From Bacilli bacterium (GTDB taxonomy: Bacteria; Bacillota_I; Bacilli_A; RF39; UBA660), in contig JAGBNN010000002.1 in assembly GCA_017634385.1 (NCBI GenBank), positions 1-64,000 of the forward strand: a DNA stretch of 64,000 nt, given 5' to 3'. The notes under the pieces were generated by a model. It was not told the DNA's origin, made no database searches, and was given only the letters and a program-made list of their open reading frames with translations. Shown one piece after another: positions 25,751 to 33,731 of the stretch; within the stretch, counting starts at the first letter, position 1, and each line of letters starts with the position of its first letter. The position numbers were made by a program, and so were the translations under genes.

Positions 25751-27385
25751 ATGAATTTATATGATAAATGGTTAAATGATAAATCAATTGATGAAAATGA
25801 TAAAGAAATAATAAGAAATATGACTAAAGAAGAAATAAATGAATCTTTTATGGAAGAACTTTCTTTTGGTACAGCTGGTATTAGAGGTAAAATGGGACTT
25901 GGTTCTAATAAAATGAATAAATATACTATTGGTAAAGTTACTGTAGGACTTGCTAATTATTTAAATAAGAAATATGATAATCCTAAAGTAGTAATAGCAT
26001 TTGATACTAGAAATAATTCAAAAGAATATGCATATGATACTGCATTAATACTTAATTATTATGGGATTAAGACTTATTTATTTAAAGAATATACATCTAC
26101 ACCAGAACTTGCATTTTCTATTAAGTATTTAAATTGTAATAGTGGTATAGTTATTACATCTTCTCATAATGCAAAAATATATAATGGATATAAAGTATAT
26201 AATTCTCTAGGAAGCCAAATAGTGGCCCCAGAAGACGAATTAATATTAAAAGAGATAAATAATCAAGATACATTTGAATTAATCAAAAAAGCACCTTTAA
26301 ATAACGAATTATTTGAATATACAACAGATGATGTTCATGAAGCATTTATAAATGAAAATATAAAGGCAATAATAAATAAAGATTTAATAAAAGAATATAA
26401 AGATAAAATTAATATTACATATACATCACTTCATGGAGTAGGGTTAAAAACAACAGAAGAATTATTTAATAAATTAGGATTAACTAATTATAATTATGTT
26501 AAAGAACAATGCACTTATGATGGTAATTTTCCTACATCTCCAGAACCAAATCCTGAATATAAAGAAATTTATGATTTATCTATTAAATATGCGAAAGATA
26601 ATAATTCAGATATTATATTAGTAACAGATCCAGATGCTGATAGATTAGGTGCTATGTATAAAAATAATAATAATGAATATATTCAATTAGATGGAAATTT
26701 AATTGGTACTTTATTTGCTTATTATATTGCAAATAATAGTCAAATAAAAGATAAATCTTATATGGTTAGAAGTATAGTATCTTCTAATTTAATAGATAAG
26801 ATAGCACAAAATAAAGATATAGAAATATATGAAGTTTTAACTGGATGCAAGAATATAGCACGTAAAAAACAAGAATTAAATAATTTAGGATATAATTATT
26901 TGTTTGGATATGAAGAAAGTTTAGGATATATGTTTAATATAGATGTAGATGATAAAAATGGATTTTCGTCAATGCTTTCTATGATAGAAATATTATGCTA
27001 TTGTAAGAAAAATAACATTACAATGGAAGATTATATAAATAAAATATATTCTGAATATGGATATTCACTAAATTATACTATTAATCATGTAATAGATAAT
27101 ATAAATTTTAAAGAAATAATAGCAGATTTAATGGATAAATTTAGAAATAATATAATTGATTTTAATAACAAAAATTATCAAAAAATAGATTATTTAAATG
27201 AAGTAGGGGAGAATAAGACAAACGCTCTTAAATATATATATGATGATGGTACTTGGATAATGATAAGACCATCAGGAACTGAACCAAAAATTAAAATATA
27301 TATTGGTGTATTAAGTAATAGCTATGAAGAAGCTAAAAATAAATTAAATTCATTAGTAGATGAAATAACTAAAAAAATAAGTTAA
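25751..27385 (+). CDS. Phosphoglucomutase/phosphomannomutase
   Basis: A 544-residue alpha-D-phosphohexomutase. Motifs in order: FGTAGIRGKMGLG, the phosphoserine loop ITSSHNAKIYNGYKVY, metal loop DPDADRLG, sugar-binding loop GYEESLGY and phosphate-binding RPSGTEPKIKIY. It interconverts glucose-1-phosphate and glucose-6-phosphate (or the mannose pair), as PgcA does in B. subtilis. The active-site loop has T-S-S-H-N where TASHN is more usual; the Ser nucleophile is kept. AGGAGG precedes ATG 25751. Confidence 0.93.
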   Translation: MNLYDKWLNDKSIDENDKEIIRNMTKEEINESFMEELSFGTAGIRGKMGLGSNKMNKYTIGKVTVGLANYLNKKYDNPKVVIAFDTRNNSKEYAYDTALILNYYGIKTYLFKEYTSTPELAFSIKYLNCNSGIVITSSHNAKIYNGYKVYNSLGSQIVAPEDELILKEINNQDTFELIKKAPLNNELFEYTTDDVHEAFINENIKAIINKDLIKEYKDKINITYTSLHGVGLKTTEELFNKLGLTNYNYVKEQCTYDGNFPTSPEPNPEYKEIYDLSIKYAKDNNSDIILVTDPDADRLGAMYKNNNNEYIQLDGNLIGTLFAYYIANNSQIKDKSYMVRSIVSSNLIDKIAQNKDIEIYEVLTGCKNIARKKQELNNLGYNYLFGYEESLGYMFNIDVDDKNGFSSMLSMIEILCYCKKNNITMEDYINKIYSEYGYSLNYTINHVIDNINFKEIIADLMDKFRNNIIDFNNKNYQKIDYLNEVGENKTNALKYIYDDGTWIMIRPSGTEPKIKIYIGVLSNSYEEAKNKLNSLVDEITKKIS

Positions 27386-27389
27386 AAAC

Positions 27390-27418
27390 TTGACAAAAAT
27401 CAATATTCTCGTTATAAT
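27390..27418 (+). promoter_or_regulatory. Perfect consensus sigma-A promoter
   Basis: TTGACA (27390-27395), 17 nt, TATAAT (27413-27418): both hexamers and spacing are ideal. It drives the unknown gene at 27452, which should be strongly and constitutively expressed. Confidence 0.85.
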
Positions 27419-27451
27419 AATCTCATTTTGGTAAAAGAAAGGAGAGTTTAT

Positions 27452-27925
27452 ATGATGAATATTGATAAATATTTCGATAAAAAATTAGAAATAACTACAA
27501 AAGACAAGACATATAATATTGAAAAAGTTCAATTATTTATACATGACTCTTCGTCTTTTTGTGGGGAAGCTTATATATTAAGAAAAGATAATGGAGACTT
27601 ATTAAGAATAAAAGAAGTTTATTCTTTAGAAAAAAATAGACTTAGATTTTTATATGATAAATTTGAAGATCCTAAAACATATGAAACTTTTGAAAAAAGT
27701 GAAGATGGAAGTACTGAAACACCAATAATGGTAATTGAATCCTGCAAAAAGAAAACTACCAATATTGGAAGTATAGGTAATATTAAAAAAATAAATAGTG
27801 ATCGAATTGAAAAAACAGAAGATAAGTCAAAAGAATTCCAACCATTAATATTAAAATTATTAAGAAAGAATAAAAAACAAGAAGCAAGTGAAACTCAAGT
27901 TGAAAATTTACTAAAAGCAGCATAA
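27452..27925 (+). CDS. Strongly expressed cytoplasmic protein of unknown function
   Basis: A 157-residue soluble protein. The N-terminal half (about 1-85) looks beta-rich (KTYNIEKVQLFIHDSSSFCGEAYILRKDNGDLLRIKEV), the C-terminal part is basic and probably disordered. No family recognised. The start (27452, or the next ATG at 27455) follows AAGGAGAG. It is monocistronic between a perfect sigma-A promoter and a tandem terminator. High predicted expression with no known family makes it notable. Confidence 0.7.
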   Translation: MMNIDKYFDKKLEITTKDKTYNIEKVQLFIHDSSSFCGEAYILRKDNGDLLRIKEVYSLEKNRLRFLYDKFEDPKTYETFEKSEDGSTETPIMVIESCKKKTTNIGSIGNIKKINSDRIEKTEDKSKEFQPLILKLLRKNKKQEASETQVENLLKAA

Positions 27926-27930
27926 AAAGA

Positions 27931-27961
27931 GAAGAGTAGTATAAATATACTCTTCTTTTTA
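27931..27961 (+). terminator. Terminator of the 27452 gene
   Basis: GAAGAGTA/TACTCTTC stem followed by T5. Confidence 0.75.
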
Positions 27962-27976
27962 TATAAATACATATAC

Positions 27977-28008
27977 AACTATATATTAAAGTATATATAG
28001 TTTTTTTA
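27977..28008 (+). terminator. Second hairpin downstream, backup terminator
   Basis: AACTATATAT (27977-27986)/ATATATAGTT (27993-28002), 6-nt loop, T run. The rest of the gap to 28208 is AT-rich and I see no gene in it. Confidence 0.6.
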
Positions 28009-28208
28009 TTAAATACATTATCAAAATAGATATAATAATTCATAAATAATATAATTTAAATAAATTTAATTAATTATTATTTTATTGTATTTTAAATATA
28101 TAAAACAGTAACAAAAATTAAGGAAAGAAAAAAGACTACACTTTTATATTAAATGTAATCTTAAATATTTATGTTAGTTAACATAATAATTATTATATGA
28201 AATTATAT

Positions 28209-28976
28209 TTATATTTTTCTTGATTGAATTTCAGCTATTTTTTCTAATACTTCTGTAGTATTATCTTCATTAATTTCTGTGTATCCAAGTTCTTTTAATG
28301 CTTGAACTTTAACTGAAATTAATTCTTGAGTTCTAGATAATCTTTCTTCGTGTTTAGCTTCGATGTCTTGTACAAACTTCTTGTGTGATTCTATTAATCT
28401 TTGTTTTGATGATCCACCATTGTTATATAAAACCATTGCAGAGTACTGTATTGCTTCGAAAGCAAATTGATTGTCCTCATCTTCAAATACGAATTCATTT
28501 GGATCAATAAAACCAGTTGATTTAGCTACATATGCTAACATATATTTAATTTCAGGTGTATTTTCGATTGCTTGTAGAAAGTAATATAAATACTTACAAA
28601 TAGTTGAAGTAGTAGGGGTATTATCTTCTTCTAAATCTTCTTTTAATAAGAACACAATATCATTTAAGATTGATTGATCTTTAGCATCTAATCCATCGAA
28701 TGATATATTCCCCTTCTCCACGATTATTGAATTATTATCATTAATAAGGTTATTTGCATGTTTAATGAAATCATTTGTTATTTGTATATCATTTATTTCA
28801 TCAGCTGATTTAATTTGAAGTAAATTAAATAATTTCATTTTCTTTTCAAGTGGCCATAAATTAACATCATCCATATCTAAGTAATTATATACCATTTGTC
28901 TTGATACACCTAAGTATTTTGCTAATTTTACTTTTGAAATTCCTATTTCACTTAAAATATCATTTAATTTTGTCAT
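28209..28976 (-). CDS. HTH (Xre-type) DNA-binding protein with unknown C-terminal part
   Basis: A 255-residue protein. Residues 1-45 form a Cro/CI-like helix-turn-helix (ISKVKLAKYLGVSRQMVYNYL). The middle (about 90-190) is helical and unassigned, and residues about 195-245 look like a coiled coil (FVQDIEAKHEERLSRTQELISVKVQALKELG). It has its own strong promoter. Base composition is slightly richer in GC than its neighbours, which may indicate later acquisition. The target is unknown. Confidence 0.75.
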   Translation of the reverse strand: MTKLNDILSEIGISKVKLAKYLGVSRQMVYNYLDMDDVNLWPLEKKMKLFNLLQIKSADEINDIQITNDFIKHANNLINDNNSIIVEKGNISFDGLDAKDQSILNDIVFLLKEDLEEDNTPTTSTICKYLYYFLQAIENTPEIKYMLAYVAKSTGFIDPNEFVFEDEDNQFAFEAIQYSAMVLYNNGGSSKQRLIESHKKFVQDIEAKHEERLSRTQELISVKVQALKELGYTEINEDNTTEVLEKIAEIQSRKI

Positions 28977-29000
28977 CTTACACTCTCCTACTCTATATAC

Positions 29001-29029
29001 ATCATATCATTTTACAAATAAAGTGTCAA
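29001..29029 (-). promoter_or_regulatory. Strong sigma-A promoter for the HTH gene
   Basis: On the minus strand TTGACA (29024-29029), 17 nt, TATGAT (29001-29006) with TGA extension. Confidence 0.75.
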
Positions 29030-29042
29030 GTAAAAGTTAAAT

Positions 29043-29069
29043 AAAAACGAATCTATTTAGATTCGTTTT
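29043..29069 (-). terminator. Terminator of the mnmA operon
   Basis: A 12-bp perfect stem (29044-29055 with 29058-29069) that contains the last codons and the stop of the upstream gene. Confidence 0.8.
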
Positions 29070-29574
29070 GATTAGGACTTAATACTAATTTTGAAACATC
29101 TCTTTTAATAGATGTAGGATAAGTAGTAGGTGCTACTGTAGAACTCTTAGTTTCTTCACTTATTTCTTTTGGATTATTATTTTTTAAATTAATTTCATCT
29201 TCTAATCTTTCAAGTACATTTACTCCTTCAATAGTTCTATTATATAAATCCCAATTTGAATAATTATGATAATAATCTGTAGTGGATTTTTTACCATTCA
29301 TATACTTAATATTTTGAATTATAAAATATATATTCATTAATGGAATAAATTGACAAACTCTTTCTCTAAAATCTTCTATAGCATTATCAAGTGCATCTAT
29401 ACTTGTTTCACCTAAATAATATCTAAATATTTTATTTAAATCCTTATCTGCAAGTTCATATCCATGTTCTTCAAACATTGCTTTAGCATCAATTTTAGCT
29501 TTATCCCTTTTTTTCTTTCTTAATATAAGATTACCAGTAGTAAGTGCTGCTGATGTAGTAAGTATTGCTATCAT
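29053..29574 (-). CDS. Small protein of unknown function in the mnmA operon
   Basis: A 173-residue protein starting with a short hydrophobic stretch (MIAILTTSAALTTGNLIL, residues 1-18), followed by a basic patch and a helical, charged body; the last 40 residues are Ser/Thr/Asn-rich and probably disordered. A further hydrophobic stretch (FIPLMNIYFIIQNI, about 76-89) may contact the membrane. No family recognised. AGGAGGG precedes the ATG, 11 nt after the mnmA stop. Confidence 0.6.
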   Translation of the reverse strand: MIAILTTSAALTTGNLILRKKKRDKAKIDAKAMFEEHGYELADKDLNKIFRYYLGETSIDALDNAIEDFRERVCQFIPLMNIYFIIQNIKYMNGKKSTTDYYHNYSNWDLYNRTIEGVNVLERLEDEINLKNNNPKEISEETKSSTVAPTTYPTSIKRDVSKLVLSPNQNESK

Positions 29575-29585
29575 TTAAAACCCTC

Positions 29586-30692
29586 CTAATATAAATACCA
29601 AAGTTTTTCTCCATTTTTTCTTACTTCTTTTATTATTCCTCCACCAAGACATTCTTCTCCTAAATAGAAAACGCATGCTTGACCAGGAGTAACTGATTTA
29701 ACATTATCATATTTTACCATAATATTTCCATCTTTCAAGTACTCAAGTTCAACATTTATATCTTCTTGTCTATATCTAAATTTACAAGTACATTTTGTAG
29801 GTCTTTCATCACTAATAAAATTAATATCTTCAATTATTGCTTCTGTTGTTTGTAAATACTTCGTATCATCACCTAAAGATACATATAATATATTTTTATT
29901 TAAATCTTTACCAACAACATATAATCTATCATCATTACCACCAATATTTAGTCCTCTTCTTTGACCAATTGTATAGTACATTAATCCAGAGTGCTCCCCT
30001 ACTTTCTTATTCGTATCAATATCAATAATATCTCCTGATTGATTTGGTAAATAATTAGTTAGAAATTCTTTAAAATTTCTCTCACCAATAAAACATATAC
30101 CAGTAGAATCTTTTTTATCCGCTACTATAAGATCTTGTTCATGAGCAATCTTTCTTACATCAGATTTAACTAAATCCCCTATTGGAAATAAAACATTTTC
30201 TAATTGTTTTTTAGATACTTGTGATAAAAAGTAAGTTTGATCTTTATTTTTATCTATAGCTCTTAATAATTTACCATCTTTTTCTCTTGCATAGTGACCA
30301 GTAGCTATATAATCTGCACCTAATTTTTCAGCTTCTTTTTTAAACATATCGAATTTTATATACTTATTACACATAATGTCAGGGTTAGGTGTTCTTCCCT
30401 TTTTTAATTCATCTAAAAAATATGTAAATACATAATCCCAATATTCTTTAACAAAATCAATTCTATGAAGTTTTATACCTAATTTATTGCAAACTTCTAA
30501 AGCATCATTATAATCTTGTTCTTGAGTGCATATATCATTATTTAAAGTAGGATTACCATTAATATCATTATTGATTGAAGAATCCCAGTTTCTCATAAAT
30601 AATCCTTCTACATCATATCCTTCTTTTTTTAATAAATATGCCGCTACTGCAGAATCAACACCGCCTGATATACCAATTATTACTTTTTTCAT
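29586..30692 (-). CDS. mnmA: tRNA-specific 2-thiouridylase
   Basis: A 368-residue PP-loop enzyme with the ATP-binding motif SGGVDS (9-14), a catalytic Cys in NPDIMCNKYIKF and the second Cys in GICFIGE, plus the TGHYAR block. It thiolates U34 of tRNA-Lys, Glu and Gln using persulfide sulfur. ATG 30692 follows GGGGATG; the longer TTG start is rejected. The usual partner cysteine desulfurase (yrvO) of B. subtilis is not adjacent. Confidence 0.96.
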   Translation of the reverse strand: MKKVIIGISGGVDSAVAAYLLKKEGYDVEGLFMRNWDSSINNDINGNPTLNNDICTQEQDYNDALEVCNKLGIKLHRIDFVKEYWDYVFTYFLDELKKGRTPNPDIMCNKYIKFDMFKKEAEKLGADYIATGHYAREKDGKLLRAIDKNKDQTYFLSQVSKKQLENVLFPIGDLVKSDVRKIAHEQDLIVADKKDSTGICFIGERNFKEFLTNYLPNQSGDIIDIDTNKKVGEHSGLMYYTIGQRRGLNIGGNDDRLYVVGKDLNKNILYVSLGDDTKYLQTTEAIIEDINFISDERPTKCTCKFRYRQEDINVELEYLKDGNIMVKYDNVKSVTPGQACVFYLGEECLGGGIIKEVRKNGEKLWYLY

Positions 30693-30715
30693 AAATTCAT
30701 CCCCAATTTGCAATT

Positions 30716-30744
30716 ATTATACTATATTTTAAATACAAAGTAAA
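30716..30744 (-). promoter_or_regulatory. Promoter for mnmA
   Basis: TTTACT (30739-30744), 17 nt, TATAAT (30716-30721) on the minus strand. Confidence 0.6.
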
Positions 30745-30748
30745 TTAA

Positions 30749-30778
30749 AAAAATACCTATTGTGCAACAGGTATTTTT
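30749..30778 (-). terminator. Terminator of thyA
   Basis: AAAAATACCT/AGGTATTTTT stem with a 10-nt loop, enclosing the thyA stop codon. Confidence 0.8.
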
Positions 30779-32007
30779 ATAAATGGCATTGATGAATAAT
30801 TTTTTAATACAAGATCTTTATTACCAGTAGGATTTTCTTTTAGATATTCTGGATTATTATTAATTTCAGTATTAATATCAAAGAAATTATCAAGATCAGC
30901 CACCTCAAATTCTGGTTTCTTTTTAGTAAGCATAAGATTCATAATTTGCAAATGTTTTAACACATCTTTATGTGACTCCTCTATTTCTTTTCTATCTGGA
31001 TTTGCTTCCAAGAAAGTTCTTAATTTTTCTTCTTGGGTAACAAATGAATAATATCTTTTAAGTATTTCATCATCATTATTATCACGTATAAAATTCTCAT
31101 AATAATTCATTAAATCATAATTATATAATTGTTTTTTTATTGGCTCTACTTGATTTACATATATATGAGCATCATTAATAGAATAATGCAAGTCTCCAGC
31201 TTCTAAATTATTTACTTTAGCAAACATTTTTAAAAGTGCAGCATACTGAGTAACATTAAACGGTACTCCAACAGGGATATCTCCACTTCTTTGATGAACG
31301 AATAAATGTAATTTATTGCCAAGTACTCTCCATTCAGTACACCAAACACATGGTTCTAAAGTACCATATTTTAGGTTTTCTTTTATACGTAAATCGATTA
31401 TCATTCTTCTGTCATCTGGTTTATTTTTTATTTTATAAAGTACATCTTGTGGATCTTTAGTTTGATTATTATTATAACCATAAGCTTTTCCTATAGTATG
31501 TGCCCATTCTTCACCAAAGTATATAGCTTCTTTAATAGTTCTTCCTTTTTCTTTTGCCTTAGTAGTTGCTTCTGCCATTAAGTCTTTTCCATATTTATCA
31601 GTTAATGGTTTTCCGTCAACATCTACAACTATAACATTTTTTTCTTCAAAAGGAGTTCCTGAAGGAAAATATTTTCTATAGATACCATCTTCATCTATCA
31701 TCCAGTCATCCCAAATTGGATTTTCTCTTTCTTGAAGCCATCTTACATCATTAGTTTGTTCTTGGTGTATCCATTGAATTTCAGATAAAGCATTTTTAAT
31801 TGCGACCTTCTTTGTTTCTAATATAGGAAAATTATGTTCTATATCATGTAATGTAAATGTAACTGCACCTGTTGTTAATGTATCTACACCTGTTCTATTT
31901 TCAACACGCATAGGGTTATTTAATATTTTTTTTACTATTTCACAGTAAACATGATCCCATTCACTTACTTTAGCATTCTTTCTATCAATTACTTTTATTG
32001 ATTCCAT
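30757..32007 (-). CDS. thyA: Thymidylate synthase, enlarged ThyA
   Basis: A 416-residue ThyA, much larger than the 264-residue Escherichia coli enzyme. Present are RTGVDTLT, IWDDWM, the catalytic loop LEPCVWCTEW (nucleophilic Cys), HQRSGDIPVGVPFNVTQYA and the DAHIYVNQ dUMP-binding block; it ends KIPVAQ as ThyA proteins do. Extra sequence lies between IWDDWM and GKAYGY (about 70 residues) and near the C-terminus. The residue after the catalytic Cys is Val instead of His. It makes dTMP from dUMP with methylene-tetrahydrofolate. No folA is adjacent. GGGAGGG precedes the ATG. Confidence 0.93.
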   Translation of the reverse strand: MESIKVIDRKNAKVSEWDHVYCEIVKKILNNPMRVENRTGVDTLTTGAVTFTLHDIEHNFPILETKKVAIKNALSEIQWIHQEQTNDVRWLQERENPIWDDWMIDEDGIYRKYFPSGTPFEEKNVIVVDVDGKPLTDKYGKDLMAEATTKAKEKGRTIKEAIYFGEEWAHTIGKAYGYNNNQTKDPQDVLYKIKNKPDDRRMIIDLRIKENLKYGTLEPCVWCTEWRVLGNKLHLFVHQRSGDIPVGVPFNVTQYAALLKMFAKVNNLEAGDLHYSINDAHIYVNQVEPIKKQLYNYDLMNYYENFIRDNNDDEILKRYYSFVTQEEKLRTFLEANPDRKEIEESHKDVLKHLQIMNLMLTKKKPEFEVADLDNFFDINTEINNNPEYLKENPTGNKDLVLKNYSSMPFIKIPVAQ

Positions 32008-32036
32008 TTTTTAAACCCTCCCTACTATATAAGTTA

Positions 32037-32065
32037 ATTATACAAAAAAAGTTATTTTTAGTAAA
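32037..32065 (-). promoter_or_regulatory. Promoter for thyA
   Basis: TTTACT (32060-32065), 17 nt, TATAAT (32037-32042), the same hexamers as the mnmA promoter. It overlaps the spoIIM terminator. Confidence 0.6.
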
Positions 32066-32072
32066 TAACTTT
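32041..32072 (-). terminator. Terminator of spoIIM
   Basis: AAAGTTATTT/AAATAACTTT stem with T run on the minus strand, overlapping the stop. Confidence 0.7.
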
Positions 32073-32678
32073 ATAGAAAAAAGGATTAATAAATGCTTCA
32101 TATAAAGAACATAATATTGATATTAAAATACCTATTATTAACACAAATAAATACTTACCCATAAATGATTTAAAATTAATAGTTTGTTTCTTAAAAGCAC
32201 TTTTAAATATTTTAGATGATATAAATATACTATAAGTAGAAAGAAAAATTATGTAAGTAATTATAATAATATTAGATGGTAATAAATATAATAATACTTT
32301 TATAATTCCACTTATACCATATTTTGCAAATATATTACTTATAGAAAAGCCTGTAAGAAAACTTTTAAAAAATATCATTATAAATATAATAGGTACACCT
32401 ATTATAGATATACCAAGTGCCCAAATAATAGTCATATATAATAAATTTGAATATAATGAATTTTTAAATATATCAATTTTGTCTTCAAAATTTAATTTTG
32501 GTAAATTTTTATAATAATTTGCTATTTGACTTAAACTTTCCCCTTTTTGATTTTGAGATAATATTGTAATATATATACTACCAAAAATTAATCCTATAAT
32601 AAATACTATTAATACTAATACAGTTAAATTATTTTTATTTTTTAGTTCATTTTTGTATTTCTTATATATTTCTTTCAT
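32058..32678 (-). CDS. spoIIM: Stage II sporulation protein M
   Basis: A 206-residue integral membrane protein with five to six membrane segments. The block FIMIFFKSFLTGFSISNIFAKYGISGIIKVLLYLLPSNIIII is characteristic of SpoIIM. In Bacillus SpoIIM recruits SpoIIP and SpoIID to the septum for engulfment under sigma-E. Here it is divergent from a tiny coat-like gene and upstream of thyA. AGGAG precedes the ATG. No convincing sigma-E promoter could be read. Confidence 0.9.
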   Translation of the reverse strand: MKEIYKKYKNELKNKNNLTVLVLIVFIIGLIFGSIYITILSQNQKGESLSQIANYYKNLPKLNFEDKIDIFKNSLYSNLLYMTIIWALGISIIGVPIIFIMIFFKSFLTGFSISNIFAKYGISGIIKVLLYLLPSNIIIITYIIFLSTYSIFISSKIFKSAFKKQTINFKSFMGKYLFVLIIGILISILCSLYEAFINPFFYKVIY

Positions 32679-32725
32679 ATTATATCTCCTTCATTAAAAT
32701 ATATTAAAGCTTGTACACGTTTAGA

Positions 32726-32752
32726 ACAATTTTTTTATAAATTCATATTATA
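32726..32752 (+). promoter_or_regulatory. Sigma-K-like promoter for the 63-residue coat-like gene
   Basis: CATATTATA (32744-32752) fits CATANNNTA and an AC lies 16 nt upstream (32726-32727), the B. subtilis sigma-K pattern. In DNA this AT-rich the match alone is weak; the coat-like product adds weight. Confidence 0.45.
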
Positions 32753-32770
32753 TTTTGAAAGGAGTATTTT

Positions 32771-32962
32771 ATGAATAATAAATATTATGGAAATAACTCA
32801 AGATTCATAGGAGGAGGTTTTTTAGGACCATTTATATTAGGGGGTATCACAGGAGGATTAATATCACCTTTATTTTATGGTAATAATTATGGTTATAATA
32901 GACCACAATACTATTATTATCAACCAGCACCTATGTATGGACCAATCTATAGACCATTTTAA
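32771..32962 (+). CDS. Small Gly/Tyr-rich protein, probable spore coat or spore-surface component
   Basis: A 63-residue protein: a Gly-rich hydrophobic middle (GGGFLGPFILGGITGGLI) and a Tyr/Asn/Pro-rich tail (NNYGYNRPQYYYYQPAP). Small proteins with this make-up are common among Bacillus coat or spore-surface proteins. AAAGGAG precedes the ATG and a sigma-K-like promoter lies upstream. It is surrounded by sporulation genes (spoIIM, spoIVFB). No specific family can be named. Confidence 0.6.
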   Translation: MNNKYYGNNSRFIGGGFLGPFILGGITGGLISPLFYGNNYGYNRPQYYYYQPAPMYGPIYRPF

Positions 32963-32984
32963 AAAGTAGGAAGACCTACTTTTT
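32961..32984. terminator. Bidirectional terminator
   Basis: AAAAAGTAGG/CCTACTTTTT perfect stem with AAGA loop between the convergent coat-like gene and spoIVFB; it contains the spoIVFB stop. Confidence 0.85.
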
Positions 32985-33731
32985 ATTTGTATATTTATAT
33001 TCTGTGATATAACTATCATTAAATTTTATTAAATTTCTTTTGTTTCGAAACATCTTTTTATAATTATCTATCTTTTTATATTTAATATAACTACTCTTTC
33101 TTAATTTTTTTTCAAGTAAAAATCTATTAAATATATAATATTTATTTTTAAAATAATTTATTATTTGATAAATTAAAAATATTGTAATTATATAATAACT
33201 TGTATCATTTTTAAAAATATATATAAATAATAATAAAAATAATATAGAAATATATATATTCAAATTATAAGATAATCTAAAATTTAAGAATTTATTTAAA
33301 AGAGTATTTAATATTTTTGATCCATCAAGTGGTAGTATCGGAAGTAAATTAAATATTAATATCATAAAATTATAATTTTTAAATAATTCATATATATTTA
33401 AATTAATAATATTTAATTTATAAATAAAAAATATTAAAATAAACAATATTTCTTGAAATATAGGACCCATTATAGTAATAATGAATTCCTCTTTTAAAGG
33501 TTTATCTATATCATCATCTATATGTGTTATTCCTCCAAAAGGATATATTTCTATTTTTGTAATATTCCAATTATAATGTTTAAGGACAATAAAATGCCCA
33601 AATTCATGAATTATAATTATAATTGATACAATACTTATTTCTTTAAATAAGCCCCCTAAAAACGCTAAAAATACTAATATAATAGAATATAAATTTATAT
33701 GTATCTTATTTAAGAATATCGTTATATTCAA
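32976..33731 (-). CDS. spoIVFB: Intramembrane metalloprotease SpoIVFB (site-2 protease)
   Basis: A 251-residue polytopic M50 protease with zinc motif HEFGH (about 42-46) and the third ligand in NLLPILPLDGSKIL. In B. subtilis it cleaves pro-sigma-K in the mother cell. The C-terminal 60 residues are basic; the CBS domain of the Bacillus protein is not recognisable and the protein is shorter (288 there). The start is a TTG with GGAG 6 nt upstream, inside the 3' end of spoIVFA (26-nt overlap), so it is translationally coupled to its inhibitor. Confidence 0.9.
   Translation of the reverse strand: MNITIFLNKIHINLYSIILVFLAFLGGLFKEISIVSIIIIIHEFGHFIVLKHYNWNITKIEIYPFGGITHIDDDIDKPLKEEFIITIMGPIFQEILFILIFFIYKLNIINLNIYELFKNYNFMILIFNLLPILPLDGSKILNTLLNKFLNFRLSYNLNIYISILFLLLFIYIFKNDTSYYIITIFLIYQIINYFKNKYYIFNRFLLEKKLRKSSYIKYKKIDNYKKMFRNKRNLIKFNDSYITEYKYTNKK

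Noticed and set aside
28010..28208. AT-rich gap checked for a small RNA or gene
   Set aside because: No open frame with a ribosome binding site and no stable structure beyond the terminator hairpins.
24859..28976. xerD plus an HTH gene as a possible integrated element
   Set aside because: The recombinase is of housekeeping XerD type, followed by a core metabolic gene; no direct repeats or phage genes were seen.
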